Below, piece after piece: positions 1-12,618 of a stretch of DNA of 64,000 nucleotides (the first letter of the stretch is position 1; every line of letters starts with the position of its first letter). The DNA comes from Panax quinquefolius (Eukaryota > Streptophyta > Magnoliopsida > Apiales > Araliaceae). Below the pieces are notes generated by a model that did not search any database, was not told the DNA's origin, and worked only from the letters and a program-made list of their open reading frames with translations. A program made the position numbers and the translations under genes. Location of the stretch: NCBI GenBank assembly GCA_020205615.1, contig CM035173.1, positions 46,691,117 to 46,755,116 on the forward strand, given 5' to 3'.

Positions 1-88
1 TCTTGAGATTCTCCTCTGAAACTGTTTTATATTTTTCTTCCTATTGCGACTCAGATTTTTCCAGATTTTCTTCATCAACAATCACTTG

Positions 89-1430
89 TTACGCTTTCTC
101 ATGTGCGCAAGGCGCCACCTCCTTAGTGGTGTCGGTAGCAGGCGCCACGACTTCTGATGCTGTCGCCAAATCTTTCCCAGATCTCAATGTGATCGCTTGA
201 CACTGTTCCTTCCCGTCTCTTCTTGGATTTTCATCTGTGTTACTTGGCAAGGAACCATGGGGCCTGTTGTTTAGCATGCTCGCTATCTGCCCCATCTGAG
301 TCTCTAAATTTTTAATAGCCACTGCTTGGCTCTTGATCATCACCTCCGTATTTGCCATGTACTTCAACATCATTTCCTCCATTTCTGATTTCTTTTCCTG
401 CTGAGGTGCAGTTGGAGTGTGATGTTATTGCTAAGAGAATCCCAGTGGAAACGGTGGTTTTGGTGTAAGCTATGGCCATTTGGGTGGTGGTGGAATTGAT
501 GATTAAATAAAACCCGACTTTGTTGATTTCCTTGGTTATTCGACCAGCTAAAGTTTGGATGATTTCGGTTTTTGGGGTGGTATGTGTTCTGAAATTGACC
601 TTGGTCTTTCCTGCAGTTGCTCACATACTGCACCGACTCCAAGCTGATGGCACATTGATCTGTGGAGTGTGACCCCACACAAATTTCACAAACGAAGGCA
701 ACTATTTTTGTCCTACTTTCTGCCAAAGTATCTATCTTCTTAGCCATAGCTGTCATCTGTGCCGATAACTGCGTAATGGCATCAACCTCCAAAACACCTG
801 CAACCTTGGGTTGTGGCATCCTAGCTGTAGGATTCTGATAGTCATTTTCAGCCATAGTTTCAATAAGTGCATAGGCTTCGTCATAGCTTTTTTCCCATAA
901 TGCTCCTCCTGCAGCTACATCCACAATCAGTCTCGACTGCCAACCCAATCCATTGTAAAATGAGTTGATCACCATCCAATCTGGCATATCGTGATGCGGA
1001 CACTTCCTTAGCATCTCTTTGTATCGCTCTCATGCCTCATATAAGGACTCGCCTTGTTGTTGCTCAAACTGAGAGATAGTTGTCCTCATCTTCGCAGTCT
1101 TAGCCATTGGAAAGAACTTGGCTAAGAATTTCTGTGCTAGGTCCTCCCATGTAGTGATTGACCCCGACGGCAAAGAATGTAACCAACTTCTCGCCTTATC
1201 CCTCAATGAAAATGGAAATAGTCGTAGTCTAATGACATCCTCCGTCACACCGTTATATCGGAATGTATCACAAATCTCTATGAAGCTCAATAAGTGTTCA
1301 TTCGGATCATCAGTAGTGACACCCCAAATGAGCAGAGTTACGCACCATCCGAATAGTGCGGTTTAATCTCAAAAGTGTTAGTTGCTATCGCCTCGACTAT
1401 GCTCGATTGTAGTCCATTTATGTTTGGCAT
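89..1430 (-). pseudogene. Element B gag polyprotein, decayed
   Basis: This is the structural (capsid/nucleocapsid) gene of element B. It starts at a likely ATG near 1430 and appears in three broken pieces: about 1030-1290, 370-1014 and 89-382. The first two carry the Retrotrans_gag fold signature: a region with RLRLFPFSL, the stretch KARSWLHSLP and the WEDLAQKFLAKFFP block. The third has the ITLRSGK motif found between gag and protease in Athila/Tat-type elements. A TGA at about 1030 replaces the tryptophan codon in the conserved EAWERYKE-like motif, a typical C-to-T change, and frameshifts lie near 1300 and 375. The protease and downstream pol would lie left of position 1. The copy is not functional as read. 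Confidence 0.85.
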
Positions 1431-1730
1431 GGAATAGTCTATTAGAGCCGATGCTCTTCTCTTTGCTCAATTCTCTGTTCTTACGCCATATCAGGGTATA
1501 GTTCCTTCTAAGCGAGCTTGTAGATTTCTTCGCATACTAGCTTTCCAACCTCTCTCCTGTTAATGTTATCTGTCTTTGGTGTTAATTGAATTGGAAGATC
1601 TTGTGTGCATAAAAATCTACAAGTACCGAAATTACAAATAAAACAAAAATAGAAGTGAGAAAGCGATCGTAATTGTCTAAGTCATACAATATAGCTTTAA
1701 ACTAATGATAATTATTTAAATTAACGCCTT

Positions 1731-1748
1731 TCCCTAAGAATCGGCGCT
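1731..1748 (-). other. Element B primer-binding site, degenerate tRNA-Asp type
   Basis: On the minus strand the sequence just inside the LTR reads AGCGCCGATTCTTAGGGA. It resembles the common tRNA-Asp PBS (TGGCGCC...GGGGA) of Athila/Tat elements in its first half and its G-rich end. The middle is diverged. Confidence 0.5.
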
Positions 1749-1757
1749 TAAAAAACT

Positions 1758-3366
1758 TGTTGCCTCTTTTTCGGTTCTGATAAAAGAGCTCTAACTCATG
1801 CAAGCATACATGTGTCAACAAGTAATACAGAGTAAGTGGAGTATCGATCCCACAGAGAAAGTTGTCAAATTTAAACTACTATGCATCAATTAACTCACTA
1901 TATTCATATGCTTAAACTAATGACTAAAAGTGGTGAATTAAACTAATTGTAAACAACAACTACAATAAGAATATTAATGGAATAAATCAAATCTGGAAAT
2001 AATGGGATCCTAACTTTATTTAATATTTCATCCAATCGCCACTATCATGCAAGAAGTGTTCACATATCACAGGAAAATAGTCAAGAGCACTAACAAAGTT
2101 ATAGCCATTTTTTAATGCACTATAACCTACTTACACAGCATCCACAGATGATAGACTCCATGTAATCATTAATACAACCAAAATCACTATATATACATGT
2201 GAAATTGCAATTATCTTTGAATTTAAGCACAAGCCCCTTACTCTAACTCATACGTTGAAAGCGGTATATGTCTATCTGGTTCACAAAATATGCAAGCCAT
2301 ATAAAACTTGACCCCATATTTGCATGCTATCATGATTACAATCCATACTACGCATGTTCATTGTCAATTCCATACAAATCTTTGAAGCGAATGGTGATCG
2401 GGCATTCATACATGTAAAACAATCACGATAGAATTCCCATATGATATGTAAAATGACCCTAGCATTCAAGCGTGCAACCAAACTACATATTAAAATCCGT
2501 TAGAATCCCATAATGGAGTTTAGTTCATATTGAACCAAAAGCCATTATGGGATCAATGCTAAACATGATTACAAAGCAAACAATTGAAAGATGAGAGATA
2601 GAACGATCAAACCCAATTCTTTGAATATAAACCAATGATAACATTCAAATCCTCATAATATTCTAGCAAAATAAAATACTAATCCACCGTGATGATAGAG
2701 AATCCCAAGAAGAATTTGAGAAGTGAAGCGTTTTGGGTTCGTTCTACGTTGGAATCTCCCTCACAGATGTAAACCCTAGTTTCTATGATGGAAATCGACA
2801 AAAAGTATCACTTCTTACATCGACGCGACGTAATCGCTTTTAATCAATTCCAACTCATTTAATTAAAATTAAAAAAATAAAACAAATACCGACTTGAGAT
2901 CGCTATGTGTGCCCCTCGAAGATGTGTCTCGCTATGGACTTGAGACTTGCATGTAATGTCATGCTCTCCGGTAAGTACTTGTGGGCGGTGGCGCTCAAGG
3001 CTATTCTGTCATGCCATGGCATGCTAACTAGCAATCTATCGCAGATTCAGTTACGATTCGTCATGTTGTTGCTGCTGCTACTTGTTCATTCATGCTTAAT
3101 CCTCTTCCATGCTTGATCTCCTTGTTCCATTGTACCTTCATGCCATGCATATCCCCACTTGTGCCTTACCTTCACGCATCCATTAGCCTCGTGCCCTCTA
3201 ATACCACCAAATTAGGCCGATTCCTGCACTTATTCATAAAAAAGAGTTTAATTAAATGCAATGCAAACTATCATGAAATGCAACTAAAACAAAATAAAAT
3301 GTACTTGAGATGAGCATAGTTCGCGTGAATTGGTATTCAATAAGTAGGTATAAATACCACTTATCA
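1758..3366 (-). repeat. Element B 5' LTR, about 1.6 kb
   Basis: Read on the minus strand, it starts TGATAAGTGG at 3366 and ends near 1758 in ...CAACA, with a PBS a few bases further in. A CAAGTAATACAGAGTAAGTG-like block near 1819-1838, seen in many plant Athila/Tat LTRs, lies inside. Short open frames within it look like chance. The inner edge could be 1758 or 1761 because two TG dinucleotides compete. Confidence 0.75.
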
Positions 3367-4085
3367 CCACCTTTATGTTGCGAGGAGAGGCAGATTACTA
3401 GTGGGAATCTGTAAAGTGTACCCAGCCTGCCACACTCAAAATGTCTTGGGAGAAGTTCCAAGAACTGTTCAACGATAAGTACTTTTCCGAAAGTACTCAT
3501 CACATGAAAGAGGTAGAGTTCATCAAGCTGGAGCAAAACAATATGACAGTGTCGCAGTATGAAGCTAAGTTTGTCGAGTTGTCCCGGTTTACGTCCCACT
3601 TAGTTGATAACGAGGAGAGAATGACGCGGATGTTTCTAAGAGGTTTGAAACCCGAAATACTTCAATACCTTATCTCTCACAAACTGTGTGTGTATTCAGA
3701 TGTTGTAAATAGGGCTCAGTTATTGGAGTGCAATAATGAGTCAACCCAACCAAGAGAGAGCTGCCAACAAGTCGATAATATCAGTGGTAGCAGTCATCGA
3801 AGCAGTGACAACAAGCGTGGAGAGAATCAACATGCCAGAAATGGTAACCACTTCGGTGGTAATCATGGCCAAGACAATAAAAGTGGACATTTCAGAAGAG
3901 GAGATTCAACAATGATGGAAAGACATCAACACCGATGCAGACCGTTGTTAAGGAAGGAGAGCGACCACCTATCGTATATGCTTCAAATGCGGAGGGAGGG
4001 ACATATCATCCAAGCTGCATGCAAACAATCCAAAAACGATGTTACAATTGTGGAAGAGAAGGTCACCTAGCTCATTTTTGTCGTT
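3367..4085 (+). pseudogene. Element A gag, 5'-truncated by element B
   Basis: The reading frame enters in mid-gag at TFMLR, the exact position at which element B is inserted. Comparison with element F shows that a TAG replaces one tryptophan codon of the DYWWESVK motif soon after entry. The main open piece, 3441-4070, holds the Retrotrans_gag core (SWEKFQELFNDKYF, FIKLEQNNMTVSQYEAKF, LRGLKPEI). Two CCHC zinc knuckles follow: a decayed CFKCGG-type one near 3978, and [14 protein letters not shown] at about 4041-4082, read in a shifted frame. The product would be the capsid/nucleocapsid polyprotein that packages the element RNA. The stop, the frameshift and the missing 5' end make it non-functional. 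Confidence 0.88.
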
Positions 4086-6620
4086 CAAGAAGCCAAGTAC
4101 AGCTGGGATAGAGGCACCAAAGGCTGTTCCAGAAAAGTCAAAACTAGTAGTTCATGGGAGAGCGTTTGTCGTGACCTCCCAGAAAGTAAGGAACCCGAAA
4201 GAGGTCATCAGGGGTAAGCTTATCATAAACTCTAGCGAAGTCTATACCTTATTTAATACCGTTTCTACCCATTCTTTTATTTCTCCTACTTGCGCTCAAC
4301 GTTTAAATTTGACTCTAGAGAAATTAGACTTTGACTTATCTATTGAAACTCCATTGGGAGAAACCTTCATTACATCCACTGTTTATAAGTCTTGTTTGGT
4401 TCAAATCGATACCCTCACATTACCTGTCGATCTTATTTCATTGAAAATACTTGCAATTAACTTAATTCTAGGGATTGATTGGTTAACTACTTATCATGCA
4501 AAAATTAATTGTTTTCGTAAGGTTGTTAGCTTTCATATTCCTAACCAACCTATTATGCGAATTCAAGCAACCAAACCATTAAAATCAATCATTGTCATCT
4601 CAAGCCATAAAGCTATTCGTTTATTGAAAAATGGATATCAAGCTATCTCAGCTTATGTCACGGATTTAAACAAAAATACATCAGTTTTGAATGATATTTC
4701 TATTGTCAATAAATTTCTTGACGTATTCCCTGAAGAACTTCCTAGCCTACCCCCAGAGCGTGAAATTGAATTTTGTATCGACCTTGAACCCTGTATAAAA
4801 CCTATTTCCAAAGCCCCATATCGAATGACTCCTATCGAACTTCAGAAGTTAAAGACCCAACTGCAGGAATTATTAGACATCGGTTTCATTCGTTCTAGTA
4901 CATCTCCTTGGGGTGCTCCTGTTCTATTCGTGAAAAAGAAAGATGGGAGTATGCGACTTTGTATTGATTATCGGGAGTTGAACCATTTCACTGTCAAAAA
5001 TAGATACCCGTTGCCTCGCATTGATGACCTGTTTGACCAGTTGTAAGGCGTCAAATTCTTTTCAAAAATTGATCTTCGTTCCGGATATCACCAATTGAAG
5101 ATTAAAATCGATGACATTCCAAAGACGGCTTTTAGAACTCGGTACGGGCATTATGAATTCCTAGTCATGTCTTTTGGATTGACTAATGCTCCTGCTGCCT
5201 TCATGGACATGATGAACCGTGTATTCAAGGAATATTTGGATCATTTTGTGGTTATCTTTATTGATAACATTCTTATATATTCCAAAAGCAGTGAAGATCA
5301 TGAGCAACACTTGAGGCTGATACTCCAAAAGCTTCGTGAAAACAAGCTTTATGCCAAGTTGAAGAAATACGAGTTCTGGCTTGAGGAAGTAGCATTCCTT
5401 GGGCACATGATATCAAGTGACGAAATATCTGTTGACCCAGCAAAGATTAAAGCAATTCAAAGCTGGGAGCAACCTAAATCAGTGACCGAAGTACGTAGAT
5501 TTCTCGGCTTAGCTGGTTATTATCGGAGATTCGTAGAAGGGTTTTCTCGAATCGCTACTCCATTAACTCAGCTAACTCGAAAAGATACAAAATTTGGTTG
5601 GAGCGAGGAATGTGAGAAGAGTTTTTAAGAACTCAAGAGCGAGACTCATTTCAAGACATGTTACGACAATACCATCCGGTTCGGAGGATTTGTCATCTAG
5701 AGTGATGCTTCGGGCAAAGGGTTAGGATGTGTTCTCATGCAACATGGGAAATTCATAGCCTATACCTCTCGACAACTAAAAGAATATAAGAGGAATTATC
5801 CTACTCATGATCTGGAGTTGGCAGCTGTTGTCTTCGCACTTAAAATTTGGAGGCATTACCTGTATGGGGAGAAAGTGGAGATCTATACAGATCATAAAAG
5901 CCTCAAATATTTCTTCACTCAAAAAGAACTCAACATGCGGCAATGATGTTGGCTTGAACTGTTGAAAGATTATGATCATACCATTCAATACCATTCTGGA
6001 AAAGTGAACGTAGTAGCTGACGCATTGAGTAGAAGATCATATGCAGGTACGAGTGCGTTATTGTCAACGCAAAGGCCCATTTTGTATGACTTGCAAAGGA
6101 TGGAGATATAGTTAAAGACTCCAGGGACCCACGTAATGATGGCAAACATACGAGTAGAACCGACTTTAATCGATAAAGTTAAAGATGCTCAAGTTAAAGA
6201 CCTGGAGCTGATGCGTATGAGAAAGAAAGCACAAGAAGGTGCTATCCCGGAAGCAAGAATCGATGAAGAAGGAATACTGCGAGTCAACTCTAGACTTTGT
6301 GTTCCTAACGACCCTGATTTAAAGTATAAAATCATGATGGAGGCGCACAACACACCGTTTGCAATCCATCTTGGGAGTACCAAAATGTATTGTGATCTTC
6401 GACATACATTTTGGTGGAGCAATATGAAGAGAGAGATAGCGGAGTTTAACTTGTCAACGAGTTAAGGCGGAGCATCAAGTACCAAAAGGTCCATTGCAAC
6501 CACTTGAAATTCCATAATGGAAGTGGGAGCACATTACCATGGATTTCGTTACTGGTCTTCCCAAGGTTTCTCAAGGCATAGATGCAATTTGGGTCATTGT
6601 TGATAGATTGACCAAGTCGG
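4039..6620 (+). pseudogene. Element A pol: protease, reverse transcriptase, RNase H, 5' integrase
   Basis: Domains run in the Ty3/gypsy order. The protease region lies around 4200-4560, but its active-site triplet reads NTV (FNTVSTHSF) where F has DLG, so the catalytic Asp is gone. The reverse transcriptase covers about 4720-5400. It has [30 protein letters not shown] and a catalytic box FIDN instead of FIDD, and is interrupted by TAA at 5044-5046. RNase H covers about 5690-5945 ([17 protein letters not shown]) with stops at both ends. The integrase zinc-binding region is at 6136-6465 (HNTPFAIHL, then a frameshift). The first integrase core Asp is in [13 protein letters not shown] near 6530. 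Similarity to A ends at DRLTKS (about 6620), where element C begins. The rest of the integrase core is missing from the window. Confidence 0.9.
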
Positions 6621-9600
6621 TTTATATAACGATTTGAATTGGTACGCATGATATGAAATATATATATATATATATATATATGAATGAATGAGTTATATGC
6701 AAGTATGCTTGGAGCATTAAGAAAAGTCAGTGAAAAAGAGGAAAGTCCTTTGATAGATAATAGAAACATATGTACAAGGACTTATGTTACGTAAATAATG
6801 AATTGATCAATGTGATATTTAGGTTGATCCTACATATAGAATGAAAAACAAATGCTTGATTTTGTAAAGTCCTTAAAAAGAAATGATGTACAAGGACTAT
6901 AAATATAGAAAGATCAAGCATGTTAGGTTGATCTATGAAAGATCAAGATAATAGGTTGATAGTAATTAAATCGTCTGAATCGTCGAGCACCGCACCAAAA
7001 ATCGTAGTCTGCCAGAGAGTCAAGGAAAACTCGAGAGATATCGAGGCGTAATCGTAGTCTCGCAAGATAGTAGATCTCTTGAGTTCGTAGACTTCCGAGA
7101 GAGACGAGAAAGGATCGTAGTGTGTCGAGGAGAACTTCCTCAGGGTCGTAGTCTGCTGAGGAAGTCATGTTCAGAATCGTAGAGACAGCCTGCCTACGAG
7201 CCGATCGAGTATCTGCCAAAGCTAAGTCAAGAATCGTAGACTACACTCAGAGTCGTAGAGTCTACTAATCATACCAGAGGCAGAGATCGTAGTCGAGCAA
7301 GATCAGATGAAGACAACAAGCACAACGACAGAAATCGTAAAGTGTCAAGATCTGATCTCGGAGTCGTAGTGTCTGCACAGCCAAAGCTGAATCGTAGAGT
7401 GCAGAACTAAGACCTCAACAGATGTGCTCATAATGCCAAGGCAGAATCGTAGAGCAAATACGATTCTCAACGAATGAGCACTCCCAGAATATCCAAAGGA
7501 ATGAAGCCTCTGGTTGGCACTGCATAGATATGTCCCACCTGAAGGAAACCAGAGAGCACTCAACGAATGGCATGCAAGCTAACAGAAGATCTAAGCACCA
7601 ACTCAATCAGCATCAAGATTGAGTTGTGAAGCCATTCGAGATGAAGTCTTCCACAAGGAGATCAGAAGAAGACTTCAGAATCGACCAAGAAAAGTCGAAG
7701 TGCGAGAGTCCAACAGACAGAAGACAACGATCTTGGAAGTTACAGGATCGTAGTGTTTGCCAAACAAAGAAAGAAGCGATGGAGTACATATACGAGAGAT
7801 CTTTGGACAGCTTCTGAAGAACAAGGCTAAAGTGATTAAGCATTGGGTCAGTCCATTGATGATAAGTGAACGGAGATCACAAGGAGAAAGCGAGCTGGAC
7901 ACGCCACAAATTTGAAGTGTCTTGTTATTCAGAAGAGGCCAGAGCAAGGAATCGAGCCATCAGTATCTGAGAGCTGTTGAGGCAAATAGAAGTGTTGAAG
8001 TACTGCACAAGAGAAGGAAGAGGTGTTCTACATTGAAGATCAAATCAACACTCTTCAAGATCGTAGTGTTGTCTCTACCAGTCAACAAGACACTACGATC
8101 AAGTCCATGAAGACATGCATCAAAATCGTAGAGTTCGAATAGCTGAAGACTGAAGCATTGGCAACGGTTCAATCTGAAGGGTAATATTTGGACAAGAGCT
8201 CATTGAGAGCATCGATGCAAGGACAACCTCTGATCGAGAAATCAGAAGAAGGAAATAAAGTCTTCGACCTGCCCAAGACATTAAAGTGACATATCTGATA
8301 GGGTTGGTGAAACAGCAGACTGCAGTGTCAGAAAGTCAGAAAAAGATGTCATGTCACATCTGCAGTCTGCACCAAATAACTCGAGATCTGCGAAGAAATT
8401 TGAATAGCTTTCAACGGCTACTTTCCAACGGGAAGATTGGGAAGCAGTATAAATCAACAGAGCTTCAAAGATCAAGAGTTGCTGATGATTGTGTAGTTGC
8501 AGAATCATTGAGTTGGTGAATGCTATTGTTGACTCTACGAGTTCCACCAAAGATCAATAGAACAAGTCTCAGTGACAGTGAGACTATCAAGGTGGAAGTG
8601 AAGCAGCTTTGAAGAAGGAATCAAACAGATAGAAGCTTCACTCAACAAAGATGAGAATGCCACTAAAGATGGCAGCCAAGCTGAGAGCCGAGAAGGCCAA
8701 GAAGATAGCATTCAGGAAAGTGGCTAAGTACAAAGAAGATCAAGAGAGCCACTCTACGAATCACCATGAACCAAAAGCTGAAAATGAACAAGTGCAGAAC
8801 CATGTCTGCAAAGTATTCAAGAAGGGTTCAGGGATTGCTAAGTGCCAGACAAAGTCTACTAAAAGCACAGAGACTTAGCAAACCCAGATGGTGATGGTGC
8901 ACAGCTGATACCAGATGAAGATGAGCAGAAAAGAGTGAAGATCAGCTGCACCAAAGAAGATGTGGTCCGGACTCAAAGCTGAAAGCAAAGAGGATCACAC
9001 TAAGCTGCTAAGTACAAAAGATGTTCAGAGCTTAAAGACATCTTAGCATCTCAAAGACCTGACAACAACAAACAAACAAACAACAACAACAAGAAGCCGT
9101 ATTCTGAGGGGTCCTTGTCCGTAGGGACTAAATGAAGTTCCAAGCCTGCTGGGCTTGAAGAGTTCCTAGGGAACTAGAGAAGTTCCAAGGCTGCTGGCCT
9201 TGAAGAGTTCTTAGTGAATCAAGTCCCAAGGTCATTGGCCTTGAAGGAATCTTAGTGATTCGAGTGGTGCGCCTTCCTTAGTGGAAATCTCGCTAGTTGA
9301 AAGCAGGAAGAGTGGATTAGAGCTTGAGTCTCTCGAACCACTTAAAACCCCTTGTGTCTTTTACTTTATATCATTTACATTATGTACATTAACTCGCTAT
9401 AATCTGCTATGAATGTTTTAACCGCTATCATCAAGTAACTCTATTTAACAATGTATGTGTGATTATGAATATATCAATGAAGGGGATCTTTCACTTATTC
9501 CGTTGTGCTTGAAAAGATTCTTAAGTTTGTCATGAGCTACTTAATGAGCAATACAACTTAATAGAGTAAAAGTATTTTGAAATTCTAAGGATCTATTCAA

Positions 9601-9641
9601 CCCCCCTTCTAGATCTATATTGTGCCTACTGGGAACTAACA
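6621..9641 (+). repeat. Element C 5' LTR, missing its first 30 or so bases
   Basis: It aligns along its length with 15865-21730 (without D). The 3' LTR starts TGTCAGGAATAAACATG, whereas the 5' copy begins only at the equivalent of base 32 (TTTATATAACGATTTG). The end is ...GGGAACTAACA at 9641. It contains a (TA)n run at 6659-6680, a TATA box, many TCGTAG words between 6960 and 8770, and a C-rich CAACCCCCCTTCTAG segment near 9600. Short open frames on both strands are shadows with no protein similarity that I recognise. Confidence 0.85.
6898..6905 (+). promoter_or_regulatory. Probable TATA box of the C 5' LTR
   Basis: TATAAATA follows a conserved AAGGAC and sits about 280 bases into the LTR. 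The same word is kept at 16104-16111 in the 3' LTR, despite indels around it. This placement suits the U3/R boundary, with transcription starting about 30 bases downstream. Confidence 0.55.
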
Positions 9642-9643
9642 AT

Positions 9644-9655
9644 TGGTATCAGAGC
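9644..9655 (+). other. Element C primer-binding site (initiator Met tRNA)
   Basis: TGGTATCAGAGC follows the LTR end ACA with a two-base spacer. This is the standard plant copia PBS, complementary to the 3' end of tRNA-iMet, and it is intact. Confidence 0.9.
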
Positions 9656-12618
9656 AGGTTCTCATGCTACATTCAAAAGCTAATCGCTTTGAGTCTGATC
9701 CTAGGCACAAACATTGTTCTAAACTTAGTTTAGTAGTAAGTCACTTGTTATATGCAAATGAGCTCACACGTTGGAAATATTGTGTACAGGTAAATGTGCA
9801 TATACACCTGAAGCTGCTCAGATTGGTCCATGTCTTTGATTATCATATCAACAAGACCAATCCTTGCTCGATGTCAATCTTGTTGTCTGAAGACCAGGCT
9901 AGAAAGCTCAAGAGATGTCAACAGAAAAGATTCAAACATCCACCAGCCTAAAAAGATGAAAAGGCCATACATGCTAAGTAATGCTCATCCAGAGAAGAAA
10001 GAAGAACTTCTCAATCACATGCTTGGTCAAACTGCAGCTGGATGTAAATCTTATGAACTCAAGGATGTCAAAGAATTAGAGATGCTGACACTCTCTTAGC
10101 TTGTATCTTCAAGACCACGACTGATTGACTAAAGATCAACTGGAGCAACTGGCTGTCAAAAGCAAATGAGAAAACATGCACATCAATGCCTAAACTCAGT
10201 ATATCTAAGATAAATGACTGTTAAGAAATCAACAGTAAAAAGGTACGGTTCCTCACTAATATAGATATGAACATCATATTTGCACCTTACTTATGAACTA
10301 TAACAGTTTTCCTTCATGTATTCATAATCTATCAAAAAAGGTGAAGAGAGAAAGTACACTGATAATGGAAACTCAAATGTCTATAAACTTTCTCTCCATC
10401 CAAGTTTTAGGTTAAAGATGACATCTTGAACGAAATCTGAAATGGGTCATAAGAGCATCACAGGTTAAATTAATTTAATGTGAAGTAATCTTTGCTGATG
10501 GGTTAGTATGTATGTACAAACCTATGTTCTAAGAGTTTGATAACCCACAGAGTATGATCAGTCCAGTAAAAGTATCTTGATGATTTGTAGAAACTGATCA
10601 CCTCCATGAATCAACCAGATACAAATAATTCGTAGAATTGATTCTCACTCTGTGAACATTTAAACTGTGTGATCATAACTTAGCATATGATGAAACCATC
10701 AAGGAAAAGAGTGTTTTATTAAAAATGACAGATTTCTCTCACACTCACCACTATGCATCTCAAAATGTATTATCTAAATGAAGTACATGCATGAATACAA
10801 CTGATGGTGGTCAATATGATGTTTATCCAAATATATGAGGAACAGGGGTTTAGTAAACTAACCTAGCAGGACCCATTTAATCATGGGTACCAAAAATAGA
10901 AATTTATAACCTGCAGGTACCTGGTCCATCTGACCACACTAAGGAATGTTGAAGCAGAAGACTTCAGTCAAGAAAATTCAACCAGCAGAAGGCTTAAGAC
11001 TGTTCAGAAATGATTATGATAAAATTCCCATTTGTCAAAGCCTGTCTTGGAAGACCTACTGAGCTAATCTGAATGAAGCTCACATTGTTGCTGATTCTTA
11101 TAAGGAAGCAAGTCATTCATCCAAAGATGTAAAAGGGTCCTAGATGCTCAATCATTCAAAGCAGGTCATAAGAGAAAACTCCTCACGGAAGCTCACCACA
11201 GAAGATCTTCGAGGATCAAACATGAGGAACTCATTACGGGAGCAGAACTCCACAAGTACAAATTATAAAAGAAGACTACGTTCGTAGTGCTGTCAAAGGA
11301 TCATAGAATGATCAACCTTGAAGATGTCCACTTCTACGATATAAGAAGATTTGGTGATTCCAATCAGAAGGAGATATGCAAGGCTGTCTTCTGATACACA
11401 TAAAGAAAAGGGAATCACATCTATCTGAGAAGACAGTATCAACCATGAAGAGCAGTGATATATTAAGAAACAACAATCCTGACATATACTATGAAGCTAT
11501 GTACCAGCTACAGAGTCCCAAAACCTTGTGACTGATGAACCAAATGAAGATCCATAGTCAGTAGGAACGTCTCAAAACGTACTACTGATAACCTTTCAGC
11601 CACCCAACTCAAAATCGTGGAGTACCTACGATCAAACATCTGATCGTAGTGCAAGAGCAGGAGGACACCACAATTGCAGCCAGTGCAGATGTCTAAAGTT
11701 GGAAGAGGGACTCCTCAACAGAAAAGGTCAAATGAGATATCAGTGCAAATCACTTCTAAAGTATTTTCTCTGGAAAGCGCCTCAGGGACAAACCTGACCC
11801 TTAGCTCACTCTAAGAGGTTGGCCCTTCCTGAGCTACCTTGACCCAGAAAGAATGCTTAGTAAAGTTCATCTCTAGGACCAAGTTAGTCAACGATTGTAG
11901 AATAGAGTTTTGAGAGAACTCAATGATCGTGATGCAATCTCAATGATCGCAGTGTAAACTCAACAATCGCAAAAGCAGACTCGATGATCGTAGACTTATT
12001 CTAGCTCATGAGAAGCTTGGAAGAACAAGACAATTGGTCTACCATTCTGAAGTATGAGGAGATTAGTTCAAATACAGTTTGGCAAGACATCTTGCAAGCG
12101 CACATCAGAACTTAAGTACCCAAACTGGCTTGGGGTACATCAGTGGTTGAGCTATGAAGTTTCAACATGAGGAGAAATGTCAAAACCATCCACTGCAACA
12201 TTCTTCAGAGAATTGATCGTTGAGTCAACAAAGGAAAACGTAGAGTCAATAGTTGTTCTATCATGCTACTCTACGAACTCAAGAGGTCAAAGGTCAATCC
12301 ACGTCAATCAATCGTCCACTCTTCTGAAAGAGACAGCTAACTGACAAGTTACTGGGGAGTTACAGCTCGTTACTGGGCATCGTGCAACCAATAACTAGTT
12401 GACACGTCATAACGTATGCAGTGTAAGAAGGAACTGCCATAAAGACATTCAAAATCTACAAACAGTTATCAAAATCCATTGAACCTCTCTCCCTCCCATT
12501 TTCAAACCCTAAAATTCTTTTCGAAGCCAAACCACTAAAACTTCCAAGGTTGAAATCACAATCAGCCATACTTCATAAATCTCCCTGAATCAATATCCAT
12601 ATTCCTCGAATCATTCGA
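9656..12618 (+). other. Element C untranslated/decayed interior without recognisable gag-pol
   Basis: About 3 kb with only short open frames, the longest about 100 codons near 9643-9951. I looked for copia gag zinc knuckle, protease, integrase, RT (YVDD) and RNase H motifs and saw none. The only hint is a WVPK-like tetrapeptide with a nearby stop around 10860-10890, which could be a relic of the protease/integrase junction. TCGTAG/CTACGA words continue (for example near 11290, 11336, 11615, 11643 and 11985). The last 150 bases before 12619 are pyrimidine-rich and lead-like (CTCTCTCCCTCCCATTTTC), as expected for the 5' leader of a downstream ORF. Confidence 0.55.

Larger units (their letters stand above)
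1..3366 (-). mobile_element. Element B: Athila/Tat-like Ty3/gypsy retrotransposon, 5' part, inserted in element A
   Basis: The element reads leftward from 3366. It shows a 5' LTR (1758-3366), a primer-binding-like site (about 1731-1748) and a gag region, then leaves the window at position 1. The start of the LTR on the minus strand reads TGATAAGTGGTATTTATA, a terminus typical of this clade. The plus-strand base just right of it (3367) is in the middle of element A's gag reading frame, matched by the intact gag of element F. B is therefore nested in A. The other LTR and the second TSD copy lie outside the window; the expected TSD copy here is about 3367-3371. Assignment to the Athila/Tat group rests on the gag features and the tRNA-Asp-like PBS. 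I cannot separate Athila from Tat without the pol region. Confidence 0.85.

Noticed and set aside
3..200. Plus-strand open frame at the left edge
   Set aside because: It is the shadow of the minus-strand Athila/Tat gag, whose domain motifs are clear on the other strand.
7345..8550. Open frames on both strands of the C LTRs (also 16535-17372)
   Set aside because: LTR-internal, differing between the two LTRs by frameshifting indels and without domains.
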